Positions 6,075 through 14,151 of a stretch of 22,392 nucleotides of DNA are shown here, piece by piece (within the stretch, counting starts at the first letter, position 1; each line of letters starts with the position of its first letter). The translations under genes were made by a program, and so were the position numbers. The notes beneath the pieces are model-generated. The model ran no database searches. It was not told the origin of the DNA and worked only from the letters and a program-made list of their open reading frames with translations. The stretch covers positions 1 through 22,392 of the forward strand of contig JAYWAM010000347.1 of assembly GCA_043782425.1 (NCBI GenBank), read 5' to 3'. The stretch is from JAYWAM01 sp043782425. Lineage in GTDB: Bacteria; Pseudomonadota; Gammaproteobacteria; Burkholderiales; Usitatibacteraceae.

Positions 6075-7273
6075 CAATAATTATTCCCGCCACTGTTTTT
6101 TTTCGTGCTATAGCATTTTTCTTTGCAGTGCTCTCGGTGTTGTGCGCTCCTGGCGCGCTGTTTGCCGCTCCGGTGTTGAGTGTCAGCTCCGAAGCAAAAG
6201 AAAGTGATCTAACCTGGGATATTTTTGACAGCACCATTCCGCTGGCCCGCTATATCGGGAACGCCGCCGGATTTCCTGTGGTCGCCGAAATGACCCAGGA
6301 TTTGAAACGCGAGCTGGCCGCCAGTCGCAATCCGGCGGGGTTTATGATGATGGGGCCTGCGCATGTAATCGGTAGCGCACTGCGGCATGGCTATGAGCCC
6401 GTTGCGCAAACTTCCGGCGATGTGCAAGTTGCATTCGTGACACTCAAAAGCAGCGGCATCGACTCGATGGCCAAGGCCAAAGGCAAACGCCTTTATCTGC
6501 CTGCCGAGGATTCACTCGCCACATACATGGCGCTTGGGCAATTCAATGCAGAGGGTATTACCCCGAAAACCTACTTTCAAACAGTCAACAATTCGCGTAT
6601 TCACGGTGTAGCGTTATACGCGCTCACCATCAATCTGGCCGATATTGCAGTGGCCGACCTGGAGGTTGCGAAAAAATTTGTCGCCTCCAACAAGGCTGTC
6701 ATTATCGAGACAACCAAGCCTGTTCCAGCATTCGGTATCGTTATCAGCTCCAAGATTTCAGCCGATATAAAAGAGAAAGTAACTGCCGCGCTTCTGGATG
6801 CCAAGCCGGGCGTTCTGAAGGCCGCTAACCTAGATAAATTTCAATTCAAGAAACTGGACAAGGAAAGCTATTCTTATGTCACCAAACTGGGCTACTTCAC
6901 CCCCACGCTGCTGACTGGCGCCAAGGTATTAAGTGCCGAAGAGGTGCAAGATATGATGAGCAAGGGTGCAAAATTTTATGACGTGCGTAGTGATAAGGAA
7001 TACAAAGCCGGACATGTGAAGGATGCCGAGTTCCTGCCATATCACGAAAAAAGCAAGAAAGAGATCGACTTCGACGCGACGCTCGATGAATTCAAACTCT
7101 CCGACACCATCAAGGACAAAAATGCCCCCATCATTTTCGCCTGCAACGGCGGCGAGTGCTGGAAAAGCTATAAAGCCTCCAAGGTGGCGTTGAACTCAGG
7201 ATACAAGTCCGTTTATTGGTTCCGCGGCGGACTGCCTGAATGGCGCGACAAGAAACTGTCGGTCGAACAATAA
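6071..7273 (+). CDS. Periplasmic PhnD-like binding protein fused to a rhodanese domain
   Basis: The 400-residue protein has a signal peptide (MTIIIPATVFFRAIAFFFAV, cleavage near LFA-APV at about residue 35). A type 2 periplasmic binding domain follows to about residue 285, of the PhnD/SsuA/transferrin kind (PLARYIGNAAGFPV, MMMGPAHVIGSALRHGYEPV, DIAVADLEVAKKF). The C-terminus, about 300-395, is a rhodanese domain: FYDVRSDKEYKAGHV, the active loop FACNGGECWKSYK with catalytic Cys358 and a second Cys363, and the ending WFRGGLPEW. Rhodaneses transfer sulfane sulfur. The start at 6071 is chosen because the signal peptide begins there; the in-frame ATG at 5999 adds 24 residues of unlikely sequence. 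It follows the anti-sigma gene by 241 bases on the same strand. No clear promoter or copy of the GGGAATA element was found in the gap. The ligand is unknown; phosphonate is not implied. Confidence 0.9.
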   Translation: MTIIIPATVFFRAIAFFFAVLSVLCAPGALFAAPVLSVSSEAKESDLTWDIFDSTIPLARYIGNAAGFPVVAEMTQDLKRELAASRNPAGFMMMGPAHVIGSALRHGYEPVAQTSGDVQVAFVTLKSSGIDSMAKAKGKRLYLPAEDSLATYMALGQFNAEGITPKTYFQTVNNSRIHGVALYALTINLADIAVADLEVAKKFVASNKAVIIETTKPVPAFGIVISSKISADIKEKVTAALLDAKPGVLKAANLDKFQFKKLDKESYSYVTKLGYFTPTLLTGAKVLSAEEVQDMMSKGAKFYDVRSDKEYKAGHVKDAEFLPYHEKSKKEIDFDATLDEFKLSDTIKDKNAPIIFACNGGECWKSYKASKVALNSGYKSVYWFRGGLPEWRDKKLSVEQ

Positions 7274-7324
7274 TCAATAGACTTGCACGAGCTAAGCTAA
7301 CGCCGTGGCTCGTAAATATCAACA

Positions 7325-8692
7325 CTAGCGCCGCTCGCACACTAGACGCTGTCCGGCATTGTCTATATTCAGGATCATTTTGCTGGTTTTGAGCTCTTCC
7401 ACCTCGAAGCGCGTCTGACCATCGGCAAAAAACAGTAAAAGCGCGCGCCCCTGCAAGCTGTAACGGCCTTCAAATATCCTGCCCTCATAAACGAACGCCA
7501 TCAGCCCGTCGCTGCGAAAAGCGTATTCCCCGTTCCGACCAGAGATGGAGCCGAAGCACCACCACTTGCCGAGTATTATGTCGCGCGGCTCGCTACTTTC
7601 GGCGGGAGGAGTTTGTGCGCCTTGCGTGCTGACCGAGCGGCCGACAAGCGTACCCGATGCCGCGCGCGTGCGCATCTCGCCTATCCAATCTGCTGGAACG
7701 GCGAAGTTGAGATTCTGTCCAGAGCGGGTCTGGAAAGTATTAATGCCTACCAGTTGCCCACCGGCATCGAATAAACCCCCGCCGCTTGATCCGGGTGAAA
7801 TAGGCGCCGTGGTCTGAATGACCGTCCCGCCGGGAACTTCACGCAACGATGAAACAATGCCATTGCTGAGCGTCAGATCCAGACCCAGCGGCGCACCTAT
7901 GGCATAGACGGTTTGACCGGTGCGTAGCGAGGCGACACTGCCTATGGTTACTGCGGGGGCAGATAGCCCCGCCACTCCAAGCCGACACAAATCGAATTCC
8001 TCATCGGCCACATCGACCGTCGCCGCATAAGTGTCTTTGCCGATTTTTACACTGATGCGCGCGCCGCGCGCCGTGACGTGACAATTAGTGATTAGCGTCG
8101 CCGCGCCTATCACCACACCGCTGCCGCTAGCGATAGGATTGCCGTTTGCGTCCGCGACATTGATGCGCGCGATGCTGGGAGCAAGCTCGGCGAATAATTC
8201 TTCAGCAGTACGCACTGTGGTTGCCGGGCGGGCGGCGGGCGCCTCTTGCTGGCGTAAAGCGGGCGTCTCATCCTCCGCCTGGGTAGGCGGCGCTACGTCG
8301 ATGACGCGCCGTGCCTGCAACGCAACAATTTCAGTTTGCACTGGAATGGGGGATTTTTTCGCTTTCCACCAAATCAATATTCCGATTAAGAGCATCGCGC
8401 CCGCGGCCATCTTGAACCACTTGCTTGCAACGATATCTCCCATGGTCCAGGGCTGTAGATCATCTTGAACCGTGTAGTACAGCGCCTGCTGCGGCCTGAC
8501 GGTTGTATCGTAAGATGCACGCAGCAGCGGATCAGACAGCGTCTGAAATGCCTTGCGCGCCAAAGCGCGCGCAGCCGGATCATCGACGTCGGCGCGCGCC
8601 AAATCCTCAAGGGTGCGCCGATAGGCAAAGGCGATTTCATCGGACGTCGCGTACGCTTCAATGCCTAAGACTTGGTAAAGGTTCTTTTTCAT
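7325..8692 (-). CDS. Membrane-anchored trypsin-like serine protease with degenerate J domain
   Basis: The 455-residue protein combines four parts. Residues 4-63 look like a DnaJ domain (NLYQVLGIEAYATSDEIAFAY, then ARKAFQTLSDPLLRASYD) but the HPD motif is missing, with RADVDD in its place, so Hsp70 stimulation is unlikely. A membrane helix follows (about 95-109). Residues 165-345 form a trypsin-like (HtrA/S1C-type) protease with His205 (ITNCHV), Asp234 (EEFDLCRL) and Ser303 (SPGSSGGGL), all in their usual motifs. The last 80 residues (from LGKWWCFGS) look like a small beta-sheet domain. No PDZ domain is seen. The N-terminus would be cytoplasmic and the protease periplasmic. The gene is convergent with the rhodanese fusion and divergent from a second J-domain gene. 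Confidence 0.88.
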   Translation of the reverse strand: MKKNLYQVLGIEAYATSDEIAFAYRRTLEDLARADVDDPAARALARKAFQTLSDPLLRASYDTTVRPQQALYYTVQDDLQPWTMGDIVASKWFKMAAGAMLLIGILIWWKAKKSPIPVQTEIVALQARRVIDVAPPTQAEDETPALRQQEAPAARPATTVRTAEELFAELAPSIARINVADANGNPIASGSGVVIGAATLITNCHVTARGARISVKIGKDTYAATVDVADEEFDLCRLGVAGLSAPAVTIGSVASLRTGQTVYAIGAPLGLDLTLSNGIVSSLREVPGGTVIQTTAPISPGSSGGGLFDAGGQLVGINTFQTRSGQNLNFAVPADWIGEMRTRAASGTLVGRSVSTQGAQTPPAESSEPRDIILGKWWCFGSISGRNGEYAFRSDGLMAFVYEGRIFEGRYSLQGRALLLFFADGQTRFEVEELKTSKMILNIDNAGQRLVCERR

Positions 8693-8857
8693 TCTGGCAT
8701 TCCACTAAAACTTAAACGAGAATACCTCCTCACGGTCTCCGCCACAAGTCCAAATCCGCGCGCTCCATTACAGACCAGTGCTTTTCATGCTGACCTTTGT
8801 TGTTTATTATTCGCTTTGTGTCTCAAACAACCCCCAACTCTTATATCTCGCAGAACC

Positions 8858-9988
8858 ATGACCCAAGTCAATAGAAATGCAGTTCGCATCGTCGAAATAA
8901 CCGGCAAAAACCGTCTCACGCCCACCCAAAAACGTTTCAACAGTCTGATTAAAAAGATAGAAGAACAAAACCTTCTCTTGGCGCTTTGGCAGGAAACGCT
9001 GCAAAAAATCCAGCAAATAGTGACGGGCGAATTGGAACCCCACTGGCAAATCCTTTGCCATCACCGTAACGAATTTGTGCTTTTGCTGGATAGCGCTTAC
9101 CCCAACAATGCGCTGACAAAATCCGAGCGACGCAAAGTGCGCAATATGATTTTGGATATGGCTGAAGACCTGCTTACCAGCGGCGCCCATGAGCACCTCA
9201 AGCCCATCTACAACAAACACAGCGGTAGCGATTTTGACAGCGAAACAGCCGCATCCGCGGAGGACATAAAGTCACTGATGAACGATGTATTTGGCGTCAA
9301 TCTCGGTGATGATATCGATACCGGCTCCGCTGATAAATTTGCGGCAACCATGCAAGATCATCTGCTTGAAATGGAACGCGCAGAACAGCAACGCCTGCAA
9401 GCCGATAATGAGGCCGCTTCCAGACGCAAAAAAACCAAAAAACAACTCGAAAAAGAAGCCCAATGCCAGCAAGCCGAAGCCAATACCAACGCCTCAATGC
9501 GTGACATCTATCGCAAACTGACTGCCGCCCTGCACCCTGACCGCGAGCAGGACGCGGACGAACGAAAACGCAAGACCTCACTGATGCAAGAAGTCAATGT
9601 GGCGTACACCGAAAAAAATATACTGCGCCTTTTGCAACTGCAACTCAAAGTCGAGCAGATCGACCAAATCGCCATCAACGGCATCGCTGAAGAACGTCTT
9701 AAGCACTACAACACAATTTTGCAACAACAGTCCGAACAACTGCGCCAGGAGATTTCCAATATCGAATTTGAACTTTTGCTACAAGGCGATATTAGCCGAC
9801 CTATGGCCACCACCCCGCAGTCGGCGTTGAAACAAGTGAAGGCGGAGGTGCGCGAGATCAAGCGGGATATTGCCACCATACAGCAGGAGCTTCTTGATCT
9901 ACAGGACATCAAGCGCCTTAAAAAATGGCTGGCGAACTATGACAACCGCGATGAATATATGCATGATGAGTTTGATGAGTCTTTCTAG
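8858..9988 (+). CDS. J-domain protein with coiled coils
   Basis: A 376-residue soluble protein. A helical N-terminal region (about 20-120) is followed by a charged coiled coil (about 165-210, rich in K, E and Q). A short J domain (about 214-260) comes next: SMRDIYRKLTAALHPDRE contains the HPD motif at 226-228, and SLMQEVNVAYTEKN matches the last helix. A second long coiled coil (about 275-360) follows. This is the layout of J-domain proteins that recruit DnaK to a particular partner; the partner is unknown. The ATG at 8858 is preferred: an in-frame ATG at 8672 would overlap the divergent protease gene and add unrelated sequence. Only a weak ribosome-binding site is seen. The ABM gene begins six bases after the stop. 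Confidence 0.87.
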   Translation: MTQVNRNAVRIVEITGKNRLTPTQKRFNSLIKKIEEQNLLLALWQETLQKIQQIVTGELEPHWQILCHHRNEFVLLLDSAYPNNALTKSERRKVRNMILDMAEDLLTSGAHEHLKPIYNKHSGSDFDSETAASAEDIKSLMNDVFGVNLGDDIDTGSADKFAATMQDHLLEMERAEQQRLQADNEAASRRKKTKKQLEKEAQCQQAEANTNASMRDIYRKLTAALHPDREQDADERKRKTSLMQEVNVAYTEKNILRLLQLQLKVEQIDQIAINGIAEERLKHYNTILQQQSEQLRQEISNIEFELLLQGDISRPMATTPQSALKQVKAEVREIKRDIATIQQELLDLQDIKRLKKWLANYDNRDEYMHDEFDESF

Positions 9989-9994
9989 CCGACA

Positions 9995-10291
9995 ATGATT
10001 TTAGAAGCAGCGCTACTAAACGTGAAGCCTGGCCACGAAGCCGCGTTTGAGAACGCCTTTCGTGAAGCGCAGGCTATCATCGCCTCGATGCCCGGGTTCG
10101 TCGCTCTCGAACTTCAGCATTGCATCGAAGCGAAGAGCCGCTATCTACTCCTGGTAAAGTGGCATAAGCTCGAAGACCACACCGTAGGGTTTCGTGAATC
10201 TGCACAATACCAACAGTGGAAGAAACTGCTGCATCATTTTTACGAGCCTTTTCCGGTTGTGGAGCATTATGAAAAGGTTTTCGATGTATAG
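9995..10291 (+). CDS. Antibiotic biosynthesis monooxygenase (ABM) domain protein
   Basis: A 98-residue stand-alone ABM domain: MILEAALLNVKPGHEAAFEN, FREAQAIIASMPGFVALELQ, YLLLVKWHKLEDHTVGFRES and a closing WKKLLHHFYEPFP region. ABM proteins are small dimeric ferredoxin-like barrels. They include monooxygenases, haem-degrading enzymes and many of unknown function; nothing here selects one activity. It starts six bases after the J-domain gene and is probably cotranscribed with it. Confidence 0.88.
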   Translation: MILEAALLNVKPGHEAAFENAFREAQAIIASMPGFVALELQHCIEAKSRYLLLVKWHKLEDHTVGFRESAQYQQWKKLLHHFYEPFPVVEHYEKVFDV

Positions 10292-10357
10292 CGCCACTTT
10301 TCAGGCCGCAAAATAAGTTGTACTTTTTGCCACGTTCTGAATTTAGACAAAATTCTC

Positions 10358-10684
10358 ATGCTCAACCCATACGAAATCGCGTTTGCAGTCTTCTCGCCTA
10401 TGGTGGCCATAGCCCTTTGTCGGAAGGTGAGCAAAACAACAATATTCATTGCATCCATTATTTGTGTTGCTGGCGGTTGGTTACTCTTGCTCGCTGCAAG
10501 TGATTGGTATGATGCTCGGCTGGCAGAGGCATTCGACACCATAAACAATCCGTCGTCGAATGTTATTGAAAAATACAACACAGACGGCGCATCAAAAGCT
10601 GCAACTCTAGTTTTCGCCTTACCTATTTCGCTGGCATACTTCGTACTATGCTTTTCGGTTGCACGGGCTGCAAAATGGCTCTAG
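10358..10684 (+). CDS. Small hypothetical membrane protein (108 aa)
   Basis: The product has two adjacent hydrophobic segments near the N-terminus (about 5-21 and 28-46, the latter IFIASIICVAGGWLLLLAA). A polar stretch (47-80) and a C-terminal helix (about 83-103) follow, so it probably has three membrane spans. The start MLNPYEIAFAV at 10358 has no strong ribosome-binding site. I do not recognise a family. The gene has lower GC than its neighbours, as do the two following intergenic stretches. In the 200 bases after it I see nothing recognisable. Confidence 0.6.
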   Translation: MLNPYEIAFAVFSPMVAIALCRKVSKTTIFIASIICVAGGWLLLLAASDWYDARLAEAFDTINNPSSNVIEKYNTDGASKAATLVFALPISLAYFVLCFSVARAAKWL

Positions 10685-10885
10685 TCAAAGCTTCGCCATG
10701 TCTGAACCTGCGCACATGTAGGCGGCGCAAGCACCACCGTTGGCGCTACGTTATTCCGATTCTCAACCATGAGTGTGTAAATAAAATGCTGCTCGAAGTC
10801 TAAAATATCCACATTACTCATCACAGCTCTCATATTTGAGACCATTATCAATGCGCTAGCGAATTGGAAATGAAGCGGGACAGTT

Positions 10886-11128
10886 ATGGAACACTTGGAG
10901 GTATTAATCGGTATGGCGGCGACAGTTGTGGCGTATCAACTATGGGTATCCGTTCAACTTTTTCGCGCGCCACAGTTCGAGTGTCTTCAGAAGTGGTTAC
11001 AGCTTGCGCTGATTTGGCTCATTCCGATCTTGGGTGCAGTTGTGGTCCAGTCCATGATGTGGTCGGAGGGGCGGCCTCCCTACAAGCCAGAGAAAGGCTA
11101 CACCGAGCCAGGAGACAATGCTTCATGA
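10886..11128 (+). CDS. Small membrane protein with PLDc_N-like helix (80 aa)
   Basis: MEHLEVLIGMAATVVAYQLW is a first membrane helix. A second helix, LQLALIWLIPILGAVVVQSM, has the pattern IWxxPxxGAxxV seen in the N-terminal domain of cardiolipin synthases and related small proteins. A short hydrophilic tail follows. A purine-rich stretch (AAGCGGGACAG) precedes the ATG. An overlapping frame from 10864 (120 codons) is less likely since it has no membrane or family pattern. The function is unknown. Confidence 0.6.
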   Translation: MEHLEVLIGMAATVVAYQLWVSVQLFRAPQFECLQKWLQLALIWLIPILGAVVVQSMMWSEGRPPYKPEKGYTEPGDNAS

Positions 11129-11178
11129 GCATCATGACGTTCATTGCTGCTCAACTTTGCAGTCAGGATCGTCGGGAT

Positions 11179-11360
11179 GCGATTCAAACTGATGTGGTGT
11201 ATCTCCAATTCTCAATAGAAACGTGAATAAATTTGCCAGATTTGTCATTCCCGCGAAAGCGGGAATCCATGTTCTGCTAGCAAAAAATGGTTCCCCGCTT
11301 TCGCGGGGATGACAGTTGTTTGGAGATTCCTTGAATTCGTTTCACATCAGCTTGAACCGC
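11179..11360. repeat. Inverted pair of the dispersed GCGATTCAAACTGATGTG repeat
   Basis: GCGATTCAAACTGATGTG at 11179-11196 (plus) recurs in inverted orientation at 11320-11360. There the fuller unit reads, on the minus strand, GCGGTTCAAGCTGATGTG, then AAACGAATTCAAGGAATC, then TCCAA. The left copy lacks the middle part but keeps ATCTCCAA at 11201-11208. Related copies are at 13998-14032 and 20921-20963. Together with the palindromes at 11244-11313 the pair looks like one composite repeat. It fills most of the gap between 11128 and 11452. Confidence 0.75.
11244..11313. repeat. Two inverted ATTCCCGCGAAAGCGGGAAT-type repeats
   Basis: Positions 11244-11269 and, inverted, 11313-11288 are 26-bp units with three differences. 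Each has its own GCGAAAGC hairpin, and the first contains ATTCCCGCGAAAGCGGGAAT. That matches the well-known dRS3-like repeat pattern (ATTCCC-N8-GGGAAT) of Neisseria, which is also seen in other betaproteobacteria. The pair can fold into one long hairpin. It may double as a transcription barrier between the plus-strand genes and the patatin gene. Confidence 0.8.
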
Positions 11361-11451
11361 GCCCGAAGCGCAGCTTCGCATAGATTGCAGGCGCGATAGT
11401 GGAGTTCGGTGTCCGTGTCTGCGGCGCTCAAACGCTTCACTGAAAACTGCT

Positions 11452-12591
11452 TCAACCAACCTGGCTGGTCAGGTCGAAAACACGCATGCCGCCGCCCAGG
11501 TCGTCCCCCTTCAGCCACACCGGGTTGCCCAGGCTGGCGCGCACGTCCTCAAGACCGCTTTCCCACAGAGTGCGCACGGTGGCGCGGGAAAATTCGTAAT
11601 CCTTGAAGTGCGAGGTGTAGTCGTAACGACGATTGATGAGATGCACAATGTCGATGCGCGCATTGTTGCATTGCGCCAGCAACAGCTTCACGTCGGGGTC
11701 GGATTTGAGTTTGGCAGGCAATTTTTTGTACAGGTGCATAAAGGCGTTCTTGAGATTTTGCAGTTCGGCCACGCGCTTGGTGTTAAAGCGCGTTTTGCTG
11801 GAAAACATGATGTCTTTATGGCGCTCCATGACCTCATCGAGATTGACGGGTAATGCGCCGCGCGCGTTGAACAAATCGACCTGCACAATCAACGCATCCA
11901 TGTGCGGATCCTCTTCCAGCACATAGGTCAAAGGCGTGTTGGATACGATGCCGCCGTCCCAGAAAAAATCATCACCTATTTGCATCGGCGCAAAAGCCGG
12001 GGGCAACGCGCCGCTGGCCATGATGTGCTCTGCACGCAGCGGCGTGTAATCGTCATCGCGATTGTCGAAATACAGCGAATTGCCACTGGCGATATTCACT
12101 GCGCCAACACTGAGCCGCACCTTGGCCTCATTGATTAAGTCAAAATCTACCAGCTCTTCCAGCGTGGCTTTGAGCGGCTGGGTATCATAAAAACTGGTGG
12201 CCTCTGCGCTGCCCTGCGTCGCCAGCATTCCGCCCACGCCGCGCGGAGAAAAAAAACCCGGCACGCCCAGGGTAACGCTCGCTGCCGCGCTGGCGCGGCT
12301 CAACGCCGGTCGTAGCGCCCCGCTGAACAGCGGCGCCAGCAGAGTGGTGCTGGATGACACGCGATCCCAGAATTCCTTGAGCCGCGCCACGCGCATGTTT
12401 TGCGGGTTGCCGGCAATCAGCGCAGCGTTAATGCCGCCAATGGAAACCCCCGCCACCCAGTCGGGAGAAAATCCGGCTTCAATCAGCCCTTCGTAAACTC
12501 CTGCTTGATAAGCGCCCAACGCGCCGCCGCCTTGCAGCACGAGAACGGTATGATCGTATTGGTCGTCGAACAAGTATGGTGTGATATTCAT
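11452..12591 (-). CDS. Patatin-like phospholipase family protein
   Basis: The 379-residue protein has the complete patatin active site: the oxyanion loop GGGALGAYQAGVYEG at about 21-35, the nucleophile elbow GVSIGG with Ser50, and the catalytic Asp211 in the DGG motif (FFWDGGIVSNTPL). The family cleaves acyl esters of phospholipids with a Ser-Asp dyad. The C-terminal third (after about residue 235, with MERHKDIMFSSKTRF and a long helical stretch) matches the extra region of bacterial members carrying DUF3734. No signal peptide is seen, so it is cytoplasmic or membrane-associated. It is divergent from the kinase gene at 12799. Physiological substrate unknown. Confidence 0.93.
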   Translation of the reverse strand: MNITPYLFDDQYDHTVLVLQGGGALGAYQAGVYEGLIEAGFSPDWVAGVSIGGINAALIAGNPQNMRVARLKEFWDRVSSSTTLLAPLFSGALRPALSRASAAASVTLGVPGFFSPRGVGGMLATQGSAEATSFYDTQPLKATLEELVDFDLINEAKVRLSVGAVNIASGNSLYFDNRDDDYTPLRAEHIMASGALPPAFAPMQIGDDFFWDGGIVSNTPLTYVLEEDPHMDALIVQVDLFNARGALPVNLDEVMERHKDIMFSSKTRFNTKRVAELQNLKNAFMHLYKKLPAKLKSDPDVKLLLAQCNNARIDIVHLINRRYDYTSHFKDYEFSRATVRTLWESGLEDVRASLGNPVWLKGDDLGGGMRVFDLTSQVG

Positions 12592-12660
12592 GTCTTTGGC
12601 TGTTTTTTAAAAAATAGTAACTATTCAGATCGTTCGGATATCCATTTTCTGCTGAGAAAA

Positions 12661-12712
12661 AATCCACAAAGCTTTGACTCTCCTCTGTGTTCCTCTGTGA
12701 CATCTGTGGATT
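12661..12712. repeat. Hairpin with tandem TCCTCTGTG units in the divergent promoter region
   Basis: AATCCACA (12661-12668) pairs with TGTGGATT (12705-12712). Between them TCCTCTGTG is repeated at 12681 and 12691, followed by CATCTGTGG. It lies in the 207-base gap between the patatin and kinase genes. It could be a regulatory structure or a dispersed repeat; no promoter boxes were recognised with confidence. Confidence 0.4.
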
Positions 12713-12798
12713 ATCGCGCTTTTTTGTAGCAAGCAAACCAGTCTAGCATTTTCGCCTCGTTGCACTAGAGTCAAGGACTTTGCCCGTACAATGTCACC

Positions 12799-13839
12799 AT
12801 GATAGAAGAAACGCCAAAAAATACAGCGATAGACCCCATCCCCTATGCCGGGCTGACGCCTGATCGCATGCTCGACGCGGTGGAAAGCGTCGGATTTCGC
12901 TGCGATGGGCGCATGCTGGCGCTCAACAGCTATGAAAACCGCGTCTATCAGGTCGGCATCGAGGAGGACGTTCCCGTGGTGGTAAAGTTTTATCGCCCTG
13001 GGCGCTGGAGCGATGCGCAGATACGCGAAGAGCATGAATTTGCGCTCGATCTCGCTGAGCTCGAGATTCCGGTTATCGCCCCGCTGGTGATAGACGCCGA
13101 CAAAGCGCGCGAGGCGGATTCGCTGGGAACGTTGCACCATTTTGGCGGCTACCGTTTTGCCATCTATCCACGCCGTGGCGGCCGACCACCGGAACTTGAG
13201 GATCGCCGCACGCTGAAATGGCTGGGGCGTTTCATCGGACGCATCCACGCGCTCGGCGCGGTGAAACCTTTCGTCCTGCGTCCGCAACTCAACATCGCCA
13301 GCTTCGGCGAAGAGCCGCGCGACTGGCTGCTGGCGCACGACTTTATTCCGGCCGACATCAAGGACGCCTGGCAAAGCGTGATTGAGCAGGCGCTGGAACG
13401 CGTGCGCCATTGCTTCGAGCGTGCGGGCGAGCTGAAAATCATCCGCCTGCACGGTGATTGCTACGCTGGCAACGTACTGTGGACCGACGCCGGCCCGCAT
13501 TTTGTCGATTTTGATGACGCGCGCATGGGCCCAGCAGTGCAGGATTTGTGGATGCTGCTCTCAGGCGAGCGTAGCGCGATGACGCGCGGGTTGGGCGACG
13601 TGCTGGCGGGCTATGAAGATTTTTGTGAATTTGATAAGCGCCAATTACATCTGATTGAAGCACTACGCACGTTGCGCCTCATCCATTACTCGGCGTGGCT
13701 CGCCAGACGTTGGGACGATCCGGCGTTTCCGGCGGCGTTTCCGTGGTTTAACACGCAGCGTTACTGGCAGGATCGCATTCTGGAAATGCGCGAACAGATT
13801 GCTCTGATGGACGAGGCGCCGTTGCTTTTAGTGGTTTGA
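12799..13839 (+). CDS. srkA: Serine/threonine protein kinase of the SrkA/YihE type
   Basis: The 346-residue product is close to E. coli SrkA (328), a stress-response kinase of the aminoglycoside phosphotransferase fold. Visible motifs are RMLALNSYENRVYQVG, the ATP-binding lysine in VVVKFYRPGRW (Lys63), the catalytic loop LHGDCYAGNVLW with Asp220 and Asn225, and the metal-binding FVDFDDARMGP, all typical of this family. In E. coli the protein protects against stress-induced death and precedes dsbA. Here it is divergent from the patatin gene and has no dsbA neighbour. The ATG at 12799 is chosen because homology begins shortly after it; only a weak ribosome-binding site is visible. Confidence 0.93.
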   Translation: MIEETPKNTAIDPIPYAGLTPDRMLDAVESVGFRCDGRMLALNSYENRVYQVGIEEDVPVVVKFYRPGRWSDAQIREEHEFALDLAELEIPVIAPLVIDADKAREADSLGTLHHFGGYRFAIYPRRGGRPPELEDRRTLKWLGRFIGRIHALGAVKPFVLRPQLNIASFGEEPRDWLLAHDFIPADIKDAWQSVIEQALERVRHCFERAGELKIIRLHGDCYAGNVLWTDAGPHFVDFDDARMGPAVQDLWMLLSGERSAMTRGLGDVLAGYEDFCEFDKRQLHLIEALRTLRLIHYSAWLARRWDDPAFPAAFPWFNTQRYWQDRILEMREQIALMDEAPLLLVV

Positions 13840-14151
13840 AGCGCTACGCACCTCAATTCCCGCCATTCGTCGCCCTTTGCTGTAAAGCGTCGCAAAGGCG
13901 CTGCTTACTTGGCGCCTAATCGGCAAACTACCCGGTGTCGCTGTAGGGCTGGCGGCTTAACGTGGAAACGCACTGCCATTTTCCGTTGTAGGAACGGGTG
14001 CGATTCAAACTGATGTGAAACGAATTCAAGGAGCGGGCAAGCCCGCTCCTACATCCGCAAAAAAAAGCGATAATGCGCGGTTAGGCAAAGCATAGTCGAT
14101 GAATCTCCACAAGAGTTCACGACTCAACAACTTATCCCGGGAAGACATATC
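13840..14151. other. Intergenic stretch with REP-like repeat
   Basis: About 310 bases between the kinase and efflux genes. The only structure seen is the dispersed repeat and hairpin at 13998-14050. No ORF with a believable start is present. Confidence 0.6.
13998..14050. repeat. Dispersed repeat copy joined to a GGAGCGGGC hairpin
   Basis: GTGCGATTCAAACTGATGTG at 13998, continuing to 14032, is the most complete plus-strand copy of the family seen at 11179-11360 and 20921-20963. It runs straight into AGGAGCGGGC-AA-GCCCGCTCCT (14029-14050), a perfect 10-bp stem of the kind found in REP elements. No T-run follows, so it is not a classical terminator. Confidence 0.75.

Noticed and set aside
11140..11200. 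A second attC site near 11148 (GCTCAAC)
   Set aside because: There is an RYYYAAC match but no paired GTTRRRY or inner inverted repeats; the following sequence belongs to the dispersed repeat.
10864..11226. 120-codon ORF overlapping the small membrane protein
   Set aside because: The alternative frame at 10886 has membrane helices and a PLDc_N-like pattern. This one has neither and runs into the repeat.
12625..13500. 291-codon minus-strand ORF opposite the SrkA-type kinase
   Set aside because: It is antisense to clear kinase motifs, and its sequence has no family pattern. GC-rich DNA makes such long open frames common.
14029..14050. Terminator after the kinase gene
   Set aside because: The hairpin is perfect but no T-run follows on either side, and it is joined to a dispersed repeat, so a REP-like element is the better call.
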